Position numbers and translations under genes: made by a program
Assembly: GCA_945860385.1 (NCBI GenBank)
Contig: CAMAQD010000006.1
Coordinates: 1-64,000 of the forward strand
Direction of reading: 5' to 3'
DNA from: Flavobacterium psychrophilum
GTDB lineage: Bacteria; Bacteroidota; Bacteroidia; Flavobacteriales; Flavobacteriaceae
DNA length: 64,000 nucleotides
Shown here: in pieces, positions 62,381-64,000 of the stretch
Layout of the letters: each line of letters begins with the position of its first letter
Numbering within the stretch: position 1 is the first letter of the stretch
The notes under the pieces: model-generated
What the model saw: the letters and a program-made list of their open reading frames with translations, nothing else
Databases searched by the model: none
What the model was told of the DNA's origin: nothing

Positions 62381-64000
62381 ATGAACCAAAATACAATGAA
62401 CTTTCTTTCAAAAAAAAACGTCTTTATACTATTATTTATTTTTCCATTACTTGTTGTTGCGCAAACTAAATCTACAGAAGAATCAATAAAAAAATCGGGA
62501 AGTTATGACACCAATAAATTCAGTCAAATGTATGATTTATTGGCAACTCCAAATATGTTTCGCACAGCTTCAGGCGCTCCGGGACCAGCCTATTATCAGC
62601 AACAGGCCGATTATAAAATTGACATTGAATTGGATGATAAAAATTCGAAATTAAGTGGCTCTGAAACTATCACCTATTACAACAATTCCCCCGACACTTT
62701 AGAGTATTTATGGGTACAACTTGACCAAAATCAAGCTGCCAAAAATTCACAATCTCCGTTAGCAGAAAATCAGAAAACCGAAGAGGTATTTACTCCAAAT
62801 AAATTTGCCAATAAATTTTTGAAACAAGGATTAGAACGCGGTTTTAACATTGAATACCTTAAAGATTCCAAAGGAAATGCTCTGCCTTACACTATAAATC
62901 AAACGATGATGCGCATCGATTTGCCCACGCCTATGAAGTCTGGAGAAAAATTATCTTTCTCAATCAAATGGTGGTACAACATCAACAATTATCGTCAAGA
63001 CGGAGGCAGATCTGGTTATGAATTATTCGAAAAAGATGGAAATAAATTATATATAATTGCTCAATTCTACCCAAGAATGGCGGTGTATAACGATGTTGAG
63101 GGTTGGCAAAATATGCAGTTTTGGGGAAGTGGAGAATTTACACTACCCTTTGGAAATTTTGATGTGAATATCACAGTTCCTGCAGACCATGTTTTGAACG
63201 CAACTGGAGAATTGATGAATAGAAACGAAGTTTTCACTGCCGCTCAAGTAAAACGATATGAAATAGCTCAAAAAACATTTGACAAACCAGTAGTTATTGT
63301 TACTCAAGCAGAAGCAGAAATTACTGAAAAAGGATTTTCAGACAAGAAAAAAACCTGGAAATTTAGCGCCAAGAACGTTAGAGATTTTGGAATTGCAACT
63401 TCCAGAAAGTTTATCTACGATGCGATGGCGGTGCAATTAAATGGAAAAATAGTAATGGCAGAATCGGTTTATCCAAAAGAGGCCAATCCGCTTTGGGGAG
63501 AAACTTCTACTTTAACCGTAGCACATACTTTAAAAAGTTATTCAGCTCATACTTTTGACTATCCTTATCCAAAAGCCGTTTCGGTTTCGGCCGAAGACCA
63601 AGGTATGGAATACCCTATGATTTGTTGGAATTTTGGCCGACCTGACGAAAATGGTGTGACAAGTACACAAATCAAAAACGGAATGATTGGAGTAATTATA
63701 CACGAAGTTGGACATAATTTTTTTCCAATGATTGTCAATTCAGATGAGCGCCAATGGACGTGGATGGACGAAGGTCTCAATACTTTTATGCAATATATGG
63801 CTCAACAAGAGTTAGGAACTAACTTCCCTTCAAGACGTGGGTCTCCAAAAGGCATTGTTCCTTATATGAGTGGCGATCAAAAATTCTTAGAACCAATTAT
63901 GTCTAATTCTGAAAGTCTTATCGATTTTGGAAATAATGCTTATGCAAAACCAGCAACGGGTTTAAACATCTTGAGAGAAACCATAATGGGTAGAGAATTA
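62381..64000 (+). CDS. M1 family zinc metallopeptidase, 5' part (cut by window edge)
   Basis: The first 540 residues of an exported gluzincin aminopeptidase, open at the right edge. The ATG at 62381 gives MNQNTMNFLSKKNVFILLFIFPLLVVAQ with a signal peptide; the ATG at 62396 is an alternative. The zinc motif is HEVGH (441-445), followed by the third ligand in WMDEGLNTF (about residue 465). The N-terminal half is a beta-rich saddle. The pairing with the DUF6702 gene (16 bases apart) suggests one transcript. The C terminus is not visible, so a sorting domain cannot be judged. Confidence 0.9.
   Translation, partial: MNQNTMNFLSKKNVFILLFIFPLLVVAQTKSTEESIKKSGSYDTNKFSQMYDLLATPNMFRTASGAPGPAYYQQQADYKIDIELDDKNSKLSGSETITYYNNSPDTLEYLWVQLDQNQAAKNSQSPLAENQKTEEVFTPNKFANKFLKQGLERGFNIEYLKDSKGNALPYTINQTMMRIDLPTPMKSGEKLSFSIKWWYNINNYRQDGGRSGYELFEKDGNKLYIIAQFYPRMAVYNDVEGWQNMQFWGSGEFTLPFGNFDVNITVPADHVLNATGELMNRNEVFTAAQVKRYEIAQKTFDKPVVIVTQAEAEITEKGFSDKKKTWKFSAKNVRDFGIATSRKFIYDAMAVQLNGKIVMAESVYPKEANPLWGETSTLTVAHTLKSYSAHTFDYPYPKAVSVSAEDQGMEYPMICWNFGRPDENGVTSTQIKNGMIGVIIHEVGHNFFPMIVNSDERQWTWMDEGLNTFMQYMAQQELGTNFPSRRGSPKGIVPYMSGDQKFLEPIMSNSESLIDFGNNAYAKPATGLNILRETIMGREL

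Overview
The window is chromosomal DNA of a member of the Bacteroidota, most likely Flavobacterium or a close relative. The evidence is the AT-rich intergenic DNA, a complete gldKLMN set (core of the type IX secretion/gliding machinery), Bacteroidota-specific families (DUF5916, HYC_CC_PP, GxxExxY, DUF6702, GntR-type XylR), and promoters of the TTG-N19/21-TAnnTTTG type instead of -35/-10 boxes. No phage, IS element, CRISPR array or rRNA was found. Almost the whole window is chromosomal core or lineage-accessory metabolism and envelope biology. There are 55 protein genes (two cut by the window edges) and two tRNAs.

Layout. 1-5.2 kb: 5' part of transketolase, a compact xylR-xylB-xylA xylose operon with a strong inverted-repeat operator candidate, and initiator tRNA-fMet. 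5.3-12.3 kb: LRR protein, DUF1761 membrane protein, GNAT-like acyltransferase, a diacylglycerol-kinase-like enzyme divergent from an App1-type phosphatidate phosphatase, an ABC-F ATPase and a DUF983 protein. 12.3-22.1 kb (all minus): topA, an arginase-fold protein with damaged metal sites, gldK-gldL-gldM-gldN and a DAO-type oxidoreductase. 22.4-30.3 kb (all plus): miaB, a lipoprotein, a 48-residue membrane peptide gene, an orphan sigma-54 activator, lptE, a TPR protein, secG and groES-groEL. 30.4-33.5 kb: a large exported beta-rich protein and a DedA protein.

33.6-38.9 kb (minus): a metal-handling set (HMA protein, TonB-dependent receptor with a Cys-Cys pair in the plug region, HYC_CC_PP protein) preceded by an ATP-cone/PD-(D/E)xK nuclease gene paired with a beta-CASP metallo-beta-lactamase RNase. 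39-44.1 kb: M16 peptidase, SAM methyltransferase, a GxxExxY gene bracketed by inverted 17-mer repeats, and map. 44.1-49.9 kb: a five-gene operon LRR-TetR-ABC-HlyD-TolC resembling a type I exporter, but with an ABC ATPase whose catalytic motifs are mostly degenerate. 50-58.2 kb: acetyl-CoA hydrolase/transferase, gpmI and two DUF5916 paralogues. 58.3-64 kb: L,D-transpeptidase-like protein, tRNA-Gly, pepE, a tandem pair of CarboxypepD_reg-like proteins, a DUF6702 protein and the 5' part of an M1 metallopeptidase.

The observations most worth a second look are the arginase-fold pseudoenzyme in the topA/gldKLMN neighbourhood, the exporter operon with a motif-degenerate ABC ATPase and a palindromic operator, the ATP-cone nuclease/RNase pair, and the GxxExxY cassette. 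The palindromes upstream of miaB, xylR and the TPR gene also stand out. All functions are inferred from sequence reading only; no database search was run.
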